A DNA stretch of 64,000 nucleotides from Litorivita sp040371945 (GTDB lineage: Bacteria > Pseudomonadota > Alphaproteobacteria > Rhodobacterales > Rhodobacteraceae): positions 186,001 to 250,000 of the forward strand of contig NZ_BAABWS010000002.1 in the NCBI RefSeq assembly GCF_040371945.1, given 5' to 3'. The notes below the pieces were generated by a model. That model did not search any database, was not told the DNA's origin, and saw nothing but the letters and a program-made list of their open reading frames with translations. Positions 49,674-58,820 of this stretch are shown here, one piece after another; position 1 is the first letter of the stretch; each line of letters starts with the position of its first letter. A program made the position numbers and the translations under genes.

Positions 49674-51524
49674 ATGCACGCATATCGCAGCCATACCTGC
49701 GCCGAGCTTAACAAATCCAATGTCGGCGAGACCGTGCGTTTGTCCGGTTGGGTGCACCGCGTCCGCGATCATGGCGGATTGCTTTTTATCGACCTGCGCG
49801 ACCACTACGGGATCACGCAGGTTATGGCCGATCCTGACAGCCCTGTGTTCTCGCAAATCGAGAAGGTGCGCTCGGAATGGTGTATCCGCATCGACGGCAA
49901 TGTCATGGCGCGCGACGAGAGCCTTGTGAATTCGAAAATCCCCACCGGCGAGATCGAGGTGTTCATCCGCGATATCGAGGTTTTGGGCGCTTCCAACGAA
50001 TTGCCGCTGATGGTGTTTGGCGATCAGGAGTATCCCGAAGAGACGCGCCTGAAATACCGCTATCTCGATCTGCGCCGCGAGAAATTGCAAAACAACATGA
50101 AGATGCGTTCGGATGTCGTGGCCTCGATGCGCCGCCGTATGTGGGACAAGGGGTTCCGCGAGTTCCAGACGCCAATTATCACCGCCTCAAGCCCCGAAGG
50201 CGCGCGTGATTTTCTGGTGCCGTCGCGTCTGCACCCCGGTAAATTCTACGCCCTGCCGCAGGCGCCGCAGCAGTTCAAACAGCTGATCATGGTGTCGGGC
50301 TATGACAAATATTTCCAGATTGCGCCGTGTTTTCGCGATGAGGACCCGCGCGCCGACCGCTCGCCCACGGATTTTTACCAGCTCGACCTCGAAATGTCCT
50401 TTGTCGAGCAGCAGGACGTGTTCGACACGATCCAGCCGGTGATCACCGGCATTTTCGAGGAATTCGGCGGCGGGCGCAAAGTCGATCAGACATGGGAGCA
50501 AATCTCCTATAAGGATGCGGCGCTTTGGTATGGCTCGGACAAGCCCGACCTGCGCAACCCGATCAAGATGCAGGTCGTGAGCGAGCATTTCGCAGGCTCC
50601 GGTTTTGCGATCTTTGCCAAACTGCTCGAACAAGAGGGCACCGAAGTGCGCGCCATCCCCGCGCCGACGGGCGGCAGTCGCAAATTCTGTGACCGGATGA
50701 ATGCCTTTGCACAAAAAGAAGGCCTGCCCGGTATGGGGTATATCTTCTGGCGCGAGAAAACCGCCGATGCCGTGGCGCAAGAATTGGGCATCACCGTCAA
50801 GGAGGCGCAGGCCAAGCTCAAATCGGGCGAGGTTGAAGGCGGCATGGAAGCGGCCGGACCTTTGGCCAAAAACATCGGCCCCGAGCGCACCGAAGCGATC
50901 CGTCAGCAGTTGGGCCTTGGCATGGGCGATGCGGCCTTCTTCTTGGGCGGCAAGCCCAAGGCATTCGAAGGCGTTGCGGGCCGCGCGCGCAATGTGATCG
51001 GCGAGGAGTTGGGCCTGACCGACAAGGACCGCTTTGCCTTTGCATGGATCGTCGATTTCCCGATCTACGAGCAGGACGAGGAAACCGGCAAGATCGATTT
51101 CGAACACAACCCCTTCTCGATGCCCCAAGGCGGGATGGAGGCGCTGGAGGGCAATCCTCTGGACGTGCTCGGCTATCAATATGACCTTGCCTGTAACGGC
51201 TATGAATTGGTGTCGGGCGCGATCCGGAACCACCGCCCCGAGATCATGTTCAAAGCCTTCGAGATTGCCGGATATGGCAAGGACGAGGTCGAAAAACGCT
51301 TTGGAGGCATGGTCAACGCCTTCCAATACGGCGCCCCGCCCCACGGCGGTTGCGCCGCAGGGATCGACCGGATTGTGATGCTTTTGGCCGATGAGGCCAA
51401 CATCCGCGAGGTTATCATGTTCCCGATGAACCAGCGCGCCGAAGATCTGATGATGAACGCGCCGTCCGAGGCACAAAGCGACCAGTTGATGGAGCTCAGC
51501 TTGCGCGTCATCGAGCAAGATTAA
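49674..51524 (+). CDS. aspS: Aspartate--tRNA ligase
   Basis: A class II aminoacyl-tRNA synthetase of 616 residues, the bacterial type with a GAD insertion. The N-terminal anticodon OB fold has VRLSGWVHRVRDHGG. Motif 2 is CFRDEDPRADRSPTDFYQLD, and motif 3 is GGCAAGIDRIVMLLA near the C-terminus. The start MHAYRSHTC at 49674 has AAGGAA upstream. Bacterial-type AspRS may be discriminating or also charge tRNA-Asn, depending on whether asnS or gatCAB is present; the window does not say. Confidence 0.97.
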   Translation: MHAYRSHTCAELNKSNVGETVRLSGWVHRVRDHGGLLFIDLRDHYGITQVMADPDSPVFSQIEKVRSEWCIRIDGNVMARDESLVNSKIPTGEIEVFIRDIEVLGASNELPLMVFGDQEYPEETRLKYRYLDLRREKLQNNMKMRSDVVASMRRRMWDKGFREFQTPIITASSPEGARDFLVPSRLHPGKFYALPQAPQQFKQLIMVSGYDKYFQIAPCFRDEDPRADRSPTDFYQLDLEMSFVEQQDVFDTIQPVITGIFEEFGGGRKVDQTWEQISYKDAALWYGSDKPDLRNPIKMQVVSEHFAGSGFAIFAKLLEQEGTEVRAIPAPTGGSRKFCDRMNAFAQKEGLPGMGYIFWREKTADAVAQELGITVKEAQAKLKSGEVEGGMEAAGPLAKNIGPERTEAIRQQLGLGMGDAAFFLGGKPKAFEGVAGRARNVIGEELGLTDKDRFAFAWIVDFPIYEQDEETGKIDFEHNPFSMPQGGMEALEGNPLDVLGYQYDLACNGYELVSGAIRNHRPEIMFKAFEIAGYGKDEVEKRFGGMVNAFQYGAPPHGGCAAGIDRIVMLLADEANIREVIMFPMNQRAEDLMMNAPSEAQSDQLMELSLRVIEQD

Positions 51525-51900
51525 CCGCTCAACCCATAGGTAAATACAGGCCCAGATGGTGACACCATCGGGGCCTATGTGGTTTTGCGGCTCAATCCTC
51601 CGAATGGTCGGCCTGTGCCGTCTCGGTCAGGCCGAGCGCCTCCAAACGCCGCCAAACGCCGCCCCGCAGGCGTCCTTCTCCATCCTGCCCACCACCTTGG
51701 GGCCTTGGCACATGGCGACATGATCGGATGCCCTGGCCCGATTTCTCGAGGCGTCTATCGGGGCGCGCGATTGGCGGTCCATTGCCCATGTTTGCGCGGC
51801 GCGCGTCGAAAGGGCTGGTCCCTGCGCATCGCAATGCCTAGCTTGAAGCAATGGCGCGGCAGGCCCGCGCGCAATTGCGAAGGATGGCGCTGTCTCTCTC
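51525..51900. other. Gap between aspS and the DUF1800 gene, with aspS terminator
   Basis: 376 bases. A hairpin at 51548-51576 (AGGCCC and GATGGT arms around GAC) probably ends aspS. The rest is GC-rich and carries short overlapping frames on both strands that look like chance; no promoter is clear. Confidence 0.5.
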
Positions 51901-53364
51901 GTGTCTGATGATGCCTATTTTGATCCTGATTTGGCAGACATCCGTTTTGGATGCGGGCGCGCGCCCAAGATCGCCGCGCCGCGCTCGACCGCGCAGATGA
52001 TGGAGCGCCTGCGCGGGCCGGATCTGGCGGCGCGCGCCTTCCCGATCGGCAGTTTCGACAGCCTGCGCCAAGACCTCACCGCATATGACCGGCTGCGCGA
52101 TACCCAGCGCGCGTTGTCGCGCGAGTTGGCCGATATGGGCCCGCAAGATAGCCCCGCGCGCCGCGAGATGACGGCAGCGCTCAGGAAGATGGAAAAACAG
52201 GTCGAGACAGAAAAACGCGCCGCGCGCCTGCGCGAAGTCCAAAGCTTTGGCCATACGCTCCAGCGCCGGATCGGCACCCAAGACGGACTGCGCGAAAGGT
52301 TGGTCGCGTTCTGGGCTGATCATTTCACCGCCCATGCCAAAAGGCCGCGCTTGCGCCCCGCCGATGCGACCTATGTCGAAGATGCGATCCGCCCACATGT
52401 GGCAGGGCGTTTTGCCGATATGCTGCGCGCGGCCGCGACCCATCCGGTGATGCTGTTTTATCTCGATCAACATCTCTCCATCGGCCCGAACAGTCCCACC
52501 GCGCGCGCGCGCGCCAGCGCCGGACGTCCCACCGGCGCGATGAATGAAAACCTCGCGCGCGAGATGCTGGAGCTGCACACTTTGGGCGTCGGCGGCCCTT
52601 ACGGGCAGGGCGATGTGCAACACTTGGCGGCGCTGCTCACGGGTCTGTCCTATGCGCCCGCCAAAGGCTTTGTGTTTCGCGCGGGGCTTGCCGAGCCGCA
52701 GGCGAAAACCGTTTTGGGCAAACGCTATGGCGGGGCAAAGGCCAGCCTCGATGACATATACGCCGCGCTAGATGACCTTGCCGCCCATCCGGCCACATCG
52801 CGTCACATCGCCCGCAAGATGGCGCGCCATTTTACCTTTGACCAACCAAGCGAGGATTTGGTCCGCGCGCTGGATGCGGCCTTTATGCAAAGCGGCGGTG
52901 ATCTGGCGGTGCTCACGCAGGCGTTGCTGCGTCACCCCGATGCTTGGGCGCGCGAGGCGGGCAATGTGAAGCAACCCTTGGATTTTATGGCCTCTGCCTT
53001 GCGCGCGCTGGGCACCCATCCGCGCCATATCCCCGTCATGAAACGCCGCCGGATGCAGCAACACTTCCTCACGCCAATGGCGCATATGGGCCAAGCGTGG
53101 AACCGCCCGCCCGGACCGGATGGTTGGCCCGAAGAGGACGCCGCATGGATCGTGCCGCAGCGCCTTGCCGCGCGCGTCCAATGGGCGATGACGGTGCCGT
53201 TTTCCTTGATGAAGCTGCTGCCCGATCCCGATGATTTCATGCGCAGCGCCTTGGGCGTGCGGGCGCGCAGCGCGCCGCAGCTGGGTTTCGCCGCCAAGGG
53301 CGCCGAAACGCGCGCCATCGGCGTTGGCCTTGTGCTGCTCTCGCCCGCGTTCCAAAGGATGTAG
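51901..53364 (+). CDS. DUF1800 domain protein
   Basis: A 487-residue protein of the DUF1800 family, always found with DUF1501. Typical stretches are FWADHFTAHAK, MLFYLDQHLSIG, NENLAREMLELHTLGV and the end PSEDLVRALDAAF, PLDFMASALRALG. It starts with GTG at 51901; no signal peptide is visible. The DUF1501 gene follows 4 bases after its stop, so the two are cotranscribed. Function is unknown; such pairs have been linked to cell-surface or secreted complexes. Confidence 0.88.
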   Translation: MSDDAYFDPDLADIRFGCGRAPKIAAPRSTAQMMERLRGPDLAARAFPIGSFDSLRQDLTAYDRLRDTQRALSRELADMGPQDSPARREMTAALRKMEKQVETEKRAARLREVQSFGHTLQRRIGTQDGLRERLVAFWADHFTAHAKRPRLRPADATYVEDAIRPHVAGRFADMLRAAATHPVMLFYLDQHLSIGPNSPTARARASAGRPTGAMNENLAREMLELHTLGVGGPYGQGDVQHLAALLTGLSYAPAKGFVFRAGLAEPQAKTVLGKRYGGAKASLDDIYAALDDLAAHPATSRHIARKMARHFTFDQPSEDLVRALDAAFMQSGGDLAVLTQALLRHPDAWAREAGNVKQPLDFMASALRALGTHPRHIPVMKRRRMQQHFLTPMAHMGQAWNRPPGPDGWPEEDAAWIVPQRLAARVQWAMTVPFSLMKLLPDPDDFMRSALGVRARSAPQLGFAAKGAETRAIGVGLVLLSPAFQRM

Positions 53365-53368
53365 CGCC

Positions 53369-54667
53369 ATGACCCCATTTGAAAAATCGCAGCCATCAGG
53401 CCCCAATTCCGCCCGCATGGACCGGCGCGCGGTCTTGCGTCTTGGCGGTGCGGGGCTGATCGGCTGTTCTTTGGCGGCCAGCCCTTTGATCACGCCGGTG
53501 ACCTTCGCCTCGGCCCCATGGGAGAACCGTTTGGTGGTGATCATCTTGCGCGGGGCGATGGACGGGGTCGATGCGCTGCGCCCTGTGGGCGATGCCGACT
53601 ATCGGGCGATGCGCGGGGGGGCGGCGCAAAAAGGCGTGCGCCTCGGCGGCGGCTTTTTTGCGCTGCACCCCGCACTGGCACCGCTGCATCCGCTTTGGCA
53701 GGCAGGTGAGCTTGGCTTTGCCCATGCGATTTCAACGCCTTACCGCGACAAGCGCAGCCATTTTGACGGGCAAGACCTGCTAGAGGCAGGCACCGACATG
53801 GACGCAGCGGGGCAGCTGCGCGACGGTTGGCTCAACCGGCTGTTGCAATCGGTGCCCGCCGCCGAGGCCGAAACCGGATTTGCCATCGGGCGCGGCGATA
53901 TGCGTATTCTGGCGGGCAAGGCGCCGGTGGCCAATTGGGCACCCGACAGCGCGCTGCAGCTTGATCCGCAAACCTTTGATCTGGCCGAGCGGATCATGCA
54001 TGACGATCCATTGTTTCGCGATGCATTGGGCGAGGCGGCGGAGCTTTCGGGCCTTGATCTGGCCGCTTTGAGGGACGGCGAGGCCGGAATGGGCGCGGGC
54101 ATGGGCGCCGCCACGGATGCGGGCGAGATGCTCAGCGCCATGCAAGAACAAATGCGCGGGGCGCGCACTGGGACGGGTCACTTGGAGCTTGCGCGCTTTG
54201 CCGCAGCGCGCCTGACCGGCGCCAGCCGGATCGCGGCATTCTCGCTCGGCGGATGGGACACCCACGCGCAACAGGACCGCCGCATTGGCGCGCCGCTCGC
54301 GCGGCTCAGCGATGCGGTTTTGGCGCTCAAAGAGGGATTGGGACCGGTTTGGGGCAAGACCTGCGTTCTGGCGATGACCGAATTTGGCCGAACCGTGCGG
54401 CTCAACGGATCGGGCGGCACCGATCACGGCACCGGCGGCGCGATGCTCATGGCGGGCGGGGCGCTGCGCGGCGGGCGCGTATGGGCCGATTGGCCGGGTT
54501 TGAGCGAAGATGCTCTTTATGCGCGGCGCGATTTGATGCCGACACGCGATGTGCGCGCCTATGCGGCATGGGCGATGCGCGGGCTTTTCGGCCTTCCGCA
54601 ACAGGTCCTTGAACATTCGGTGTTTCCGGGGGTGGAGATGGGCGCCGATCCGCGCCTTCTGCTTTGA
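53369..54667 (+). CDS. DUF1501 domain protein, Tat-exported
   Basis: A 432-residue exported protein of the DUF1501 family (sulfatase/alkaline-phosphatase-like fold). A twin-arginine signal is visible: MDRRAVLRLGGAGLIGCSLA (17-36), so it is exported folded. Family phrases are LVVIILRGAMDGVDALRP, HFDGQDLLEAGT, FSLGGWDTHAQQ and TEFGRTVRLNGSGGTDHGTG. Its DUF1800 partner lies 4 bases upstream. It probably works in the periplasm with an unknown substrate. Confidence 0.9.
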   Translation: MTPFEKSQPSGPNSARMDRRAVLRLGGAGLIGCSLAASPLITPVTFASAPWENRLVVIILRGAMDGVDALRPVGDADYRAMRGGAAQKGVRLGGGFFALHPALAPLHPLWQAGELGFAHAISTPYRDKRSHFDGQDLLEAGTDMDAAGQLRDGWLNRLLQSVPAAEAETGFAIGRGDMRILAGKAPVANWAPDSALQLDPQTFDLAERIMHDDPLFRDALGEAAELSGLDLAALRDGEAGMGAGMGAATDAGEMLSAMQEQMRGARTGTGHLELARFAAARLTGASRIAAFSLGGWDTHAQQDRRIGAPLARLSDAVLALKEGLGPVWGKTCVLAMTEFGRTVRLNGSGGTDHGTGGAMLMAGGALRGGRVWADWPGLSEDALYARRDLMPTRDVRAYAAWAMRGLFGLPQQVLEHSVFPGVEMGADPRLLL

Positions 54668-54740
54668 CTTATATGTTTTTTTTGGCCTTTCGCCCCAATG
54701 GCTGCGCGCCTATCGTGGCTCTAACATCAAGGAGCCCGTA

Positions 54741-55454
54741 ATGAGTGCACAGCGACCCGTCGGCGAAAAAGTTGAAAACTGGCAAGCGCCGCCGCGCCCC
54801 GAGGCACATGCAATGGCGGGGCGCTATTGCAGGCTTGAACCTTTGGAGGCCGACACCCATGCGGCGGTTTTGTTTCAGGCCGTGGAGGGGCAGGACGCGC
54901 TGTTTGATTATCTTCCTGACGGGCCTTTTGCCTCCGCCGCGCAATATCACCGCTGGGTGCGTGAAAGCACCGCGCGCGACGATATGCAGTTTTTTGCCAT
55001 CAAGGATCTTGAGCAGGGGCGCTACGGCGGTGTTGCTTCCTATTTGCGCATCGCGCCTCAGGCGGGGTCAATCGAGGTGGGCAATATCTGTTTTGGCCCC
55101 GCGCTGCAGGGCACCCGCGCCGCCAGCGAAGCGATGTATTTGATGATGAAATGGGCTTTTGAGGCGGGATACCGGCGCTATGAGTGGAAGTGTAACGCGC
55201 TCAATATGGCGTCGCGCCGCGCGGCGCAAAGGCTCGGGTTTACCTATGAGGGGATTTTCCGCCAAGCTGCGGTCGTCAAGGGCCGCAACCGCGATACCGC
55301 ATGGTTCGCGGTGATTGATCGCGAATGGCCCGCGCTGCGCGAAGCGTTCGAGTTCTGGCTCTCGGCGTCGAATTTCGATGCGGCGGGGCGGCAAAAGGAA
55401 CGGCTGAGCGATTTGACGCGATTGGTGCGGGCGGGGGGAGATCCGGCGCTCTAG
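54741..55454 (+). CDS. GNAT family acetyltransferase (RimJ/RimL-like)
   Basis: A 237-residue acetyltransferase of the longer RimJ/RimL type. The CoA-binding part is GNICFGPALQGTRAASEAMYLM with the Q-x-T-R-A loop. YEWKCNALNMASRRAAQRLGF, then YEGIFRQAAVVKGRNRDTAWF are family marks. AAGGAG precedes the ATG at 54741. N-terminal acetylation of a protein is likely, but the target is unknown. A second GNAT gene (25319) belongs to another subgroup. Confidence 0.87.
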   Translation: MSAQRPVGEKVENWQAPPRPEAHAMAGRYCRLEPLEADTHAAVLFQAVEGQDALFDYLPDGPFASAAQYHRWVRESTARDDMQFFAIKDLEQGRYGGVASYLRIAPQAGSIEVGNICFGPALQGTRAASEAMYLMMKWAFEAGYRRYEWKCNALNMASRRAAQRLGFTYEGIFRQAAVVKGRNRDTAWFAVIDREWPALREAFEFWLSASNFDAAGRQKERLSDLTRLVRAGGDPAL

Positions 55455-55497
55455 GGCGCGCTTTGATGGCGCAGCGCCAACCGTCCGCGTTGAAAAA

Positions 55498-56214
55498 CTA
55501 GATGGCGACTTTTTCGCTCAAACGGTCCTGCACCAATCCGGCCAGTTGCGCGACAACGGCGTTGGACGCGCGTCCTTCGCTGCGTGCATCCGCCAAAGCG
55601 TCGGCCACCATCGCGAGCGCCATATCATCGGCACTGCGCGCCACGCCCGATACGAATTGCGCGACATAATCAAGCATCCGCTCATCCGTGCCTTCGCCCA
55701 AGATATCGGCGACATGCGCCATGTCATCGCGATAGGCAATGGGATCGGGTTCGATCAACTCATCATTGACCATCCGCGGTCCGCAGGGTTGGCGTTCGGC
55801 GGGGATATGCGACAAGATCAACTCTTGGAATGTTGCCACGCTGGTCACAGGTTTGGCCAAAAACCCGTCCGCACCCGCCGCGATAGCCAAACGCTCGGCG
55901 CCGTCATCGCCGCTCATGCCAAGGATCACGCCCACGCGCGGGGAGGTGCGGGCCAATTCGTCGATCAATTCCGCGCCCGACCCGTCGGGCAGGCCCAGAT
56001 CGATCATCACGACCGACGGGCGGTAGACTTGCAGGTGCCGGCGCGCCGAGCGCAGGCAATCGGCACGGCGGATACGCGCGCCCGAGCGCAAACACAAAAG
56101 CCGCAAAGCCTCACAGGCAAACCGGCTGTCCTCGACCACCAAAACAGTCAGGCCCAGCAAGGGGCGCGCCGCGGTGGGAGAGCTAAGGGGCAGGAAGGCT
56201 TCGGTGTCGTCCAT
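55498..56214 (-). CDS. Orphan response regulator with an extra C-terminal domain
   Basis: A 238-residue protein. The receiver domain (about 21-135) has the acidic pair E28-D29, phosphorylated D72 in MIDLGLPDGSG, S101 and K121 in FLAKPV. The rest (about 136-238) is alpha-helical and has no DNA-binding motif that I recognise. Repeated phrases (LARTSPR and VARSADDMALAMVADALADARSEG) suggest an Hpt-like or protein-interaction module. AGGAG precedes the ATG. No histidine kinase is adjacent, so its signal is unknown. Confidence 0.8.
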   Translation of the reverse strand: MDDTEAFLPLSSPTAARPLLGLTVLVVEDSRFACEALRLLCLRSGARIRRADCLRSARRHLQVYRPSVVMIDLGLPDGSGAELIDELARTSPRVGVILGMSGDDGAERLAIAAGADGFLAKPVTSVATFQELILSHIPAERQPCGPRMVNDELIEPDPIAYRDDMAHVADILGEGTDERMLDYVAQFVSGVARSADDMALAMVADALADARSEGRASNAVVAQLAGLVQDRLSEKVAI

Positions 56215-56480
56215 GGGGCTGGCTCCTGTATTCGAGTTGCGTCATTTGAGGTGCGAACGTCGGGATTGATCTTGGCTGGGTGGCGATGACGCTAACGCGG
56301 GTATGGTGAACGCGCCGTTAATGCTGCGCGGCGTTTGGCTAATTATTTACCAAGAACGCCCTCGCATCGGTGCACCGCGATATTATACCTGCGGCGCAAA
56401 CACGCGCCTGCGCACCCTTGCACCGCGCGCGCGCGCGCCTCATAACGGCGCAAAGATTTTGTGATCCGAGGAGAGACGAA

Positions 56481-56885
56481 ATGATTGGCCGTTTGAACCA
56501 TGTTGCCATTGCTGTGCCTGATCTGGAGGCCGCAGCCGACCAATACCGCAATGCTTTGGGCGCCAATGTCGGCGCGCCGCAAGACGAGCCCGATCACGGT
56601 GTGACCGTGATCTTTATCGAATTGCCCAACACCAAGATCGAACTGCTCTATCCCTTGGGCGACAACAGCCCGATTGCAGCCTTTTTGGAAAAGAACCCCT
56701 CGGGTGGCATGCACCACGTGTGCTATGAGGTCGATGACATCATCGCCGCGCGGGACCATTTGAAATCCACCGGCGCGCGGGTTTTGGGCACGGGCGAGCC
56801 GAAGATCGGCGCGCACGGCAAGCCGGTGCTCTTCTTGCACCCCAAGGATTTCAACGGCTGCCTCGTGGAGTTGGAGCAGGTCTGA
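56481..56885 (+). CDS. mce: Methylmalonyl-CoA/ethylmalonyl-CoA epimerase
   Basis: A 134-residue glyoxalase-fold metal enzyme that epimerises methylmalonyl-CoA or ethylmalonyl-CoA at C2. Two halves are seen: RLNHVAIAVPDLEAAADQYR (metal H7) with the catalytic VTVIFIELPNTKIELL, and GGMHHVCYEVDDI (H78/H79) with the end GCLVELEQ (E130). It belongs to the ethylmalonyl-CoA and propionyl-CoA pathways together with mcd at 2483. GAGGAGAG precedes the ATG. The next ATG overlaps its stop. Confidence 0.93.
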   Translation: MIGRLNHVAIAVPDLEAAADQYRNALGANVGAPQDEPDHGVTVIFIELPNTKIELLYPLGDNSPIAAFLEKNPSGGMHHVCYEVDDIIAARDHLKSTGARVLGTGEPKIGAHGKPVLFLHPKDFNGCLVELEQV

Positions 56886-57190
56886 TGGGGGTTACCTCTG
56901 GCATCGTGCTCTATGCCGTGCTGTGGTTCATGACCTTTTTGGTCGTGATTCCGTTTCGCATCCAGACCCAAGGCGATTTGGGCGAGGTTGTGCATGGCAC
57001 GCAAGCGGGCGCGCCCGAGCATCATCACCTCAAGAAAAAAGCATGGATCACCACGGCGATTGCCGCCGTACTTTGGGTGATTCTTGCTTGGGTGATTCTC
57101 ACCGGTCAGATCACCGTGCGCGATATCGATGTTTTCGACCGCCTTGGCCCGCAGCAGCCCGCTTTGCAGGAAAACACCGCAGGGCAGTAA
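56885..57190 (+). CDS. DUF1467 family membrane protein
   Basis: A 101-residue protein with two membrane helices (GIVLYAVLWFMTFLVVIPF and TTAIAAVLWVILAWVILTG) joined by a short hydrophilic loop that includes FRIQTQGDLGEVVHGTQ and APEHHHLKKK. It is kept next to mce across alphaproteobacteria, here by a one-base overlap, but no task is known. It ends at a strong terminator. Confidence 0.88.
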   Translation: MGVTSGIVLYAVLWFMTFLVVIPFRIQTQGDLGEVVHGTQAGAPEHHHLKKKAWITTAIAAVLWVILAWVILTGQITVRDIDVFDRLGPQQPALQENTAGQ

Positions 57191-57223
57191 GCGGCGGCAG
57201 GGTGCCTGTGCAGATGGGATTGA

Positions 57224-57255
57224 AAAACGGCGACGGGCTCACCCGTCGCCGTTTT
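57224..57255 (+). terminator. Terminator after mce-DUF1467
   Basis: A perfect 14-bp stem, AAAACGGCGACGGG with CCCGTCGCCGTTTT, encloses CTCA. It lies between convergent genes. Confidence 0.9.
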
Positions 57256-57282
57256 CTATTCGAGTAGCCGATAGGGCAGGGC

Positions 57283-57930
57283 CTAGCCGCGGCGGCGGCG
57301 CGCCATCATCGTCAGCATGCTCATGCTGCACAAGAACAGCGGCAAGGCGGGCGGCATCGGCACGTCCGGAATTTCCGTCAAAATGAACCGCTCCCATCCG
57401 CCATAGGCGAAATAGGCGTTGCCCGCGCGCCAGCCTGCGCCGATTTCGGTCGCGGCGTAACTCGCGCCGATAGACGCGCCGGAATTGGTGTGCCAGCTCA
57501 GGCGCTGCGCGCCATTCGAGGAGAGGATATCAGCGTCGAACTGGAAGATCGCGCTGCCCAATCCGGCGAACCCCATCGACAATCCGTTGGCATACCACTG
57601 GGCGCCATTGGCTTCGACGGTCTCGTTTTGCGCGGTGTGAAGGCCGGTCAATGTCGAGGTGTCGATCGTCGCCAAAAGCGCAAAGCTGTCCGATCCGACC
57701 TGACGCGCGGCGAGCATGATCTGATCATTCGCGCCGCTGTAGATATCGCCCAAGGCAATACCGCTTTGGGAATAGAGGCCGGAGTAAAGCACCTGCCAGC
57801 TGCCAAAGACAGTGGCGTCATCGACGTTGGTTTGAACGCCGATGGGATCATAGGTCAAGGCCTGCGCTGCCGATCCGGCCGACAGGCCGCACAGCGCGAT
57901 GGCAAGAGACGCGAGCAGAGAACGCATCAT
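57283..57930 (-). CDS. Secreted protein with VPxP exosortase-type tail
   Basis: A 215-residue exported protein of unknown function. The signal peptide is about MMRSLLASLAIALCGLSAGS (1-25). The middle is rich in G, S, A and aromatic residues and has no known domain. The end, from residue 190, is VPMPPALPLFLCSMSMLTMM followed by ARRRRG: motif, helix and basic cluster as in VPLPA/PEP-CTERM tails, but with a degenerate motif. AGGAG precedes the ATG pair at 57930/57927. It is the third such tail in the window. Confidence 0.72.
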   Translation of the reverse strand: MMRSLLASLAIALCGLSAGSAAQALTYDPIGVQTNVDDATVFGSWQVLYSGLYSQSGIALGDIYSGANDQIMLAARQVGSDSFALLATIDTSTLTGLHTAQNETVEANGAQWYANGLSMGFAGLGSAIFQFDADILSSNGAQRLSWHTNSGASIGASYAATEIGAGWRAGNAYFAYGGWERFILTEIPDVPMPPALPLFLCSMSMLTMMARRRRG

Positions 57931-58124
57931 AGTAAGGCTCCTTTCAGCAGAGCGGTTCGGACATGGCAACAGGGCCAAAACACAGATCGCCTCCGGCAGA
58001 AGAGGCGTGTATTGGTCAGATTACTGTTGAAATCGGGCAAAACGGGGGCGCAATTAAGGAATCGTTAACCATACTGCGCCGCGCCAGTTGAGCGGCCCAT
58101 CAGCGGCCCTGCGCGCCAGAGCGT

Positions 58125-58820
58125 TTAGCCGCCCTGACGGTTCAGCGCATGGAAAATATGGGTGAAGGTGGCGGCGCCAAGGATCGGGATGAGCAGATTG
58201 ACCAAAGGCACGGTCAAGGGGATCGCCATCAAAACCCCCGCTGCCCAAATCGTCAGCCAGTTCTTCTTGCGCAGCGCCCGCGCGCCTTGCGGCCCGATCC
58301 GGCGCATTGCCGAAAGCTGGAAATACTCGCGGCCCAGCAGATAGCCGTTCAGCCCCCAAAAGATGAATATCCCCGCGATGTTGAAGATCAGATAGAGCAC
58401 AACCGCCACGGCATTGGCCGCCAAAATCACGCCCAGATAGTTGATCGAGTCGCGCAATGCGTCGAAAAACGGGGTGCGCGGCGCAGGGGGCAGATCGGCG
58501 TAATGGCGCGCCTCGACCGCATCGGCCACCTCGTCGAGGAACAAGGAGGTGATGGCAGAGGCCACTGGCACCATCAAAAAGATCGACAAGACCAGCATCA
58601 TTATGATGCTGCCGATGCCCAGAAAATCCCCGACCCATGTGACCTCGCCCACCAACGGCAGGGTGAGCGTGTCGCCCGTGGCCCATGTGACCAGTGCAAA
58701 AACCGCCGCGCAGGCCGCAACCAAGAGGGCAATCGTCAGGCCAAGGCCCAGAAAAAGCACCTTGCGAAACCGCGGATCGTCGATTTGCCCCAAGGCGCGG
58801 AAAAACGCGGTGAAAATCAT
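58125..58820 (-). CDS. EI24 domain (CysZ-like) membrane protein
   Basis: A 231-residue inner-membrane protein with four or more helices and the EI24/CysZ domain; CysZ is a sulfate uptake channel. Typical phrases are SAITSLFLDEVADAVEARHY (about 85-104), LNGYLLGREYFQLSAMRRIG, and the end hydrophobic VLMAIPLTVPLVNLLIP. The ATG at 58820 overlaps the nitroreductase stop (ATGA); an ATG at 58832 is possible. Sulfate transport is possible but cannot be told apart from other EI24 tasks. Confidence 0.82.
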   Translation of the reverse strand: MIFTAFFRALGQIDDPRFRKVLFLGLGLTIALLVAACAAVFALVTWATGDTLTLPLVGEVTWVGDFLGIGSIIMMLVLSIFLMVPVASAITSLFLDEVADAVEARHYADLPPAPRTPFFDALRDSINYLGVILAANAVAVVLYLIFNIAGIFIFWGLNGYLLGREYFQLSAMRRIGPQGARALRKKNWLTIWAAGVLMAIPLTVPLVNLLIPILGAATFTHIFHALNRQGG

